Program-made: the position numbers and the translations under genes | Assembly (NCBI GenBank): GCA_003661465.1 | Contig: QMWE01000039.1 | Span: 1 to 7,859, forward strand | Source: Hadesarchaea archaeon | GTDB taxonomy: Archaea; Hadarchaeota; Hadarchaeia; Hadarchaeales; Hadarchaeaceae | Direction: 5' to 3' | Length of the DNA stretch: 7,859 bases | The notes under the pieces: model-generated | Seen by the model: the letters and a program-made list of their open reading frames with translations, nothing else | What the model was told of the DNA's origin: nothing | The model's database searches: none | In this document: piece by piece, positions 6,944 through 7,859 of the stretch | How positions within the stretch are numbered: position 1 is the first letter of the stretch | Layout of the letters: each line of letters starts with the position of its first letter

Positions 6944-7789
6944 TTATTGACCGACCGCTGCCAGACCTTTCAAGAAGTATTTTTGTAAAAACACAAAGAG
7001 CAGAAGTGTGGGGATGACTGCCAAGAAACCAGCCGCAGTGAGTATTCCATACGATGTTCCGGACGTGGTGGAAAGACTCGCCAGTGTCGTCGCTATGGGA
7101 TATGTCTCCACTCTGGGCATCAGTACCAGAGCCCAGAGCATGTCATTGTATATCCCGGTGAACTGAAGCAGGGCCAACACCGCGAGAGCTGGGAGGGCCA
7201 GCGGCAACAATACCTTCCAGAAGAACGAGAAGTGAGAACACCCATCTATCATCGCTGCATCCTGCAGCGAGCGGGGTATCCCCCTGAAAAAGTTCCTCAG
7301 GATGAACGCGCAGAAAGGTACCCCAAAAACTATGTGGGCCAGGATCACTGCTGTGTAATTTCCCACTATTGACTGATACAGTCCAAGCGCGCTTGCGGTT
7401 TGATAGAGGGGAACCATGACCAACTGGTACGGAAACATCATCCCAAATATCAGAAGCATGTAAATGTAGACGCTCCCCCTGAACCTCAACCTGGAAAGAG
7501 GATATGCCGCCAATGCCCCCAAAAATATGGATCCAGCCACGGCAGGTACTGTTATTATCAGTGTGTTTTTAAAAGCCGTGCCTATCGGCGGACTACCTTC
7601 GGTGAGACTCTCTAAGTAATTCCCCATGAACAGACTGGACGGAGGAGAAAGGGAAGACGTGGTTTTAATTTCAGCCTCGGTTTTGAAGGAAGCGAAGACC
7701 ACAGTAAGAAGCGGAAGTATCCAGATCAGACACAGTATAATTATTGCCGCATATAGGGAGAACCTTCTCCAATTGAACGATATCCTCAT
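6944..7789 (-). CDS. Carbohydrate ABC transporter permease, MalG type
   Basis: A 281-residue inner-membrane permease, the usual length for MalG-like (CUT1) proteins. Six membrane helices can be read at about 11-33, 74-98, 107-129, 142-165, 193-214 and 248-268. The cytoplasmic EAA loop that docks to the ATPase subunit reads DAAMIDGCSHFSFFWK (177-192) followed by LLP, with Asp in place of the first Glu. The C-terminus FLQKYFLKGLAAVGQ is typical of MalG-like proteins. Its start overlaps the end of the upstream permease gene by 4 nt (ATGA), with GGAGG (7797-7801) 7 nt before the ATG, so the two permeases are translationally coupled. The ATPase subunit and the exported binding protein are not in the window. 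The gene ends 9 nt from the end of the convergent phosphorylase gene, leaving no room for separate terminators between them. Confidence 0.92.
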   Translation of the reverse strand: MRISFNWRRFSLYAAIIILCLIWILPLLTVVFASFKTEAEIKTTSSLSPPSSLFMGNYLESLTEGSPPIGTAFKNTLIITVPAVAGSIFLGALAAYPLSRLRFRGSVYIYMLLIFGMMFPYQLVMVPLYQTASALGLYQSIVGNYTAVILAHIVFGVPFCAFILRNFFRGIPRSLQDAAMIDGCSHFSFFWKVLLPLALPALAVLALLQFTGIYNDMLWALVLMPRVETYPIATTLASLSTTSGTSYGILTAAGFLAVIPTLLLFVFLQKYFLKGLAAVGQ

Positions 7790-7859
7790 TCTTCCGCCTC
7801 CCTCCTACGGATCCACATCAAATAGATGATCACCGGTATCATCGTGACCAAAATACCGA
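7786..7859 (-). CDS. Carbohydrate ABC transporter permease, MalF type, C-terminal end only
   Basis: The last 23 residues (GILVTMIPVIIYLMW then IRRREAEE) plus a TGA stop are visible. They form the end of a final membrane helix followed by a short charged cytoplasmic tail, as in MalF-like permeases. The TGA shares 4 nt (ATGA) with the start of the MalG-type gene. The assignment rests mostly on this position directly upstream of a MalG-type gene, since MalF and MalG are normally encoded in that order. Confidence 0.7.
   Translation of the reverse strand, partial: GILVTMIPVIIYLMWIRRREAEE
7797..7806 (-). promoter_or_regulatory. Ribosome binding site for the MalG-type permease
   Basis: The minus strand reads AGGAGGGAGG here, inside the end of the MalF-type gene. 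The downstream GGAGG copy ends 7 nt before the ATG at 7789. This supports the overlapping ATGA start rather than an internal methionine. Confidence 0.65.

Noticed and set aside
1..7859. CRISPR arrays, transfer or ribosomal RNA genes, insertion sequences and attachment sites
   Set aside because: No regularly spaced repeats, no tRNA-like clover leaf, no transposase and no flanking direct repeats were seen. Nearly all of the window is accounted for by the genes listed.

Overview
The window looks like archaeal chromosome of roughly even base composition. The evidence is regulatory: TATA boxes of archaeal type (TTATAAAT, TTTAAAAA) lie about 33 nt before chosen start codons, ribosome sites are of the GGTGG/GGTGA kind, and leaders are very short. 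The protein set (secreted cohesin/dockerin proteins, a MinD-type ATPase, a GH94 phosphorylase, a MalFG-type transporter) fits a sugar-using, possibly thermophilic archaeon. I cannot name the lineage.

Layout from left to right. (1) 1-336, minus: N-terminal part of a secreted cohesin protein that runs off the left edge. (2) 343-2343, minus: a complete secreted multimodular protein with a signal peptide, two related carbohydrate-binding-like modules, a PKD domain, a cohesin and a C-terminal dockerin, under its own TATA box. (3) 2444-3217, minus: a MinD/ParA-type ATPase. (4) 3223-4419, minus: a family 1 sugar-binding protein with no signal peptide, 5 nt upstream of the ATPase gene and apparently co-transcribed with it. 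(5) 4553-6934, plus: an intracellular GH94 disaccharide phosphorylase, divergent from gene 4. (6) 6944-7789, minus: a MalG-type sugar permease, convergent with the phosphorylase at a 9-nt gap. (7) 7786-7859, minus: the last 23 residues of a MalF-type permease overlapping gene 6 by 4 nt.

Together this reads as a glycan-use island. Surface proteins could assemble through cohesin-dockerin pairs and bind polysaccharide, an ABC importer could bring in oligosaccharides, and the phosphorylase could split a disaccharide with phosphate to give a sugar 1-phosphate. The part that does not fit the standard picture is the pair of genes 3 and 4: a solute-binding-protein fold that appears to stay in the cytoplasm, coupled to a MinD-like ATPase with altered switch I acidic residues and a very basic tail. 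I propose it as a possible sugar-sensing module. That function is inference only.

There is no gene-free stretch longer than about 135 bases. The two intergenic regions (2344-2443 and 4420-4552) hold the promoters described below.
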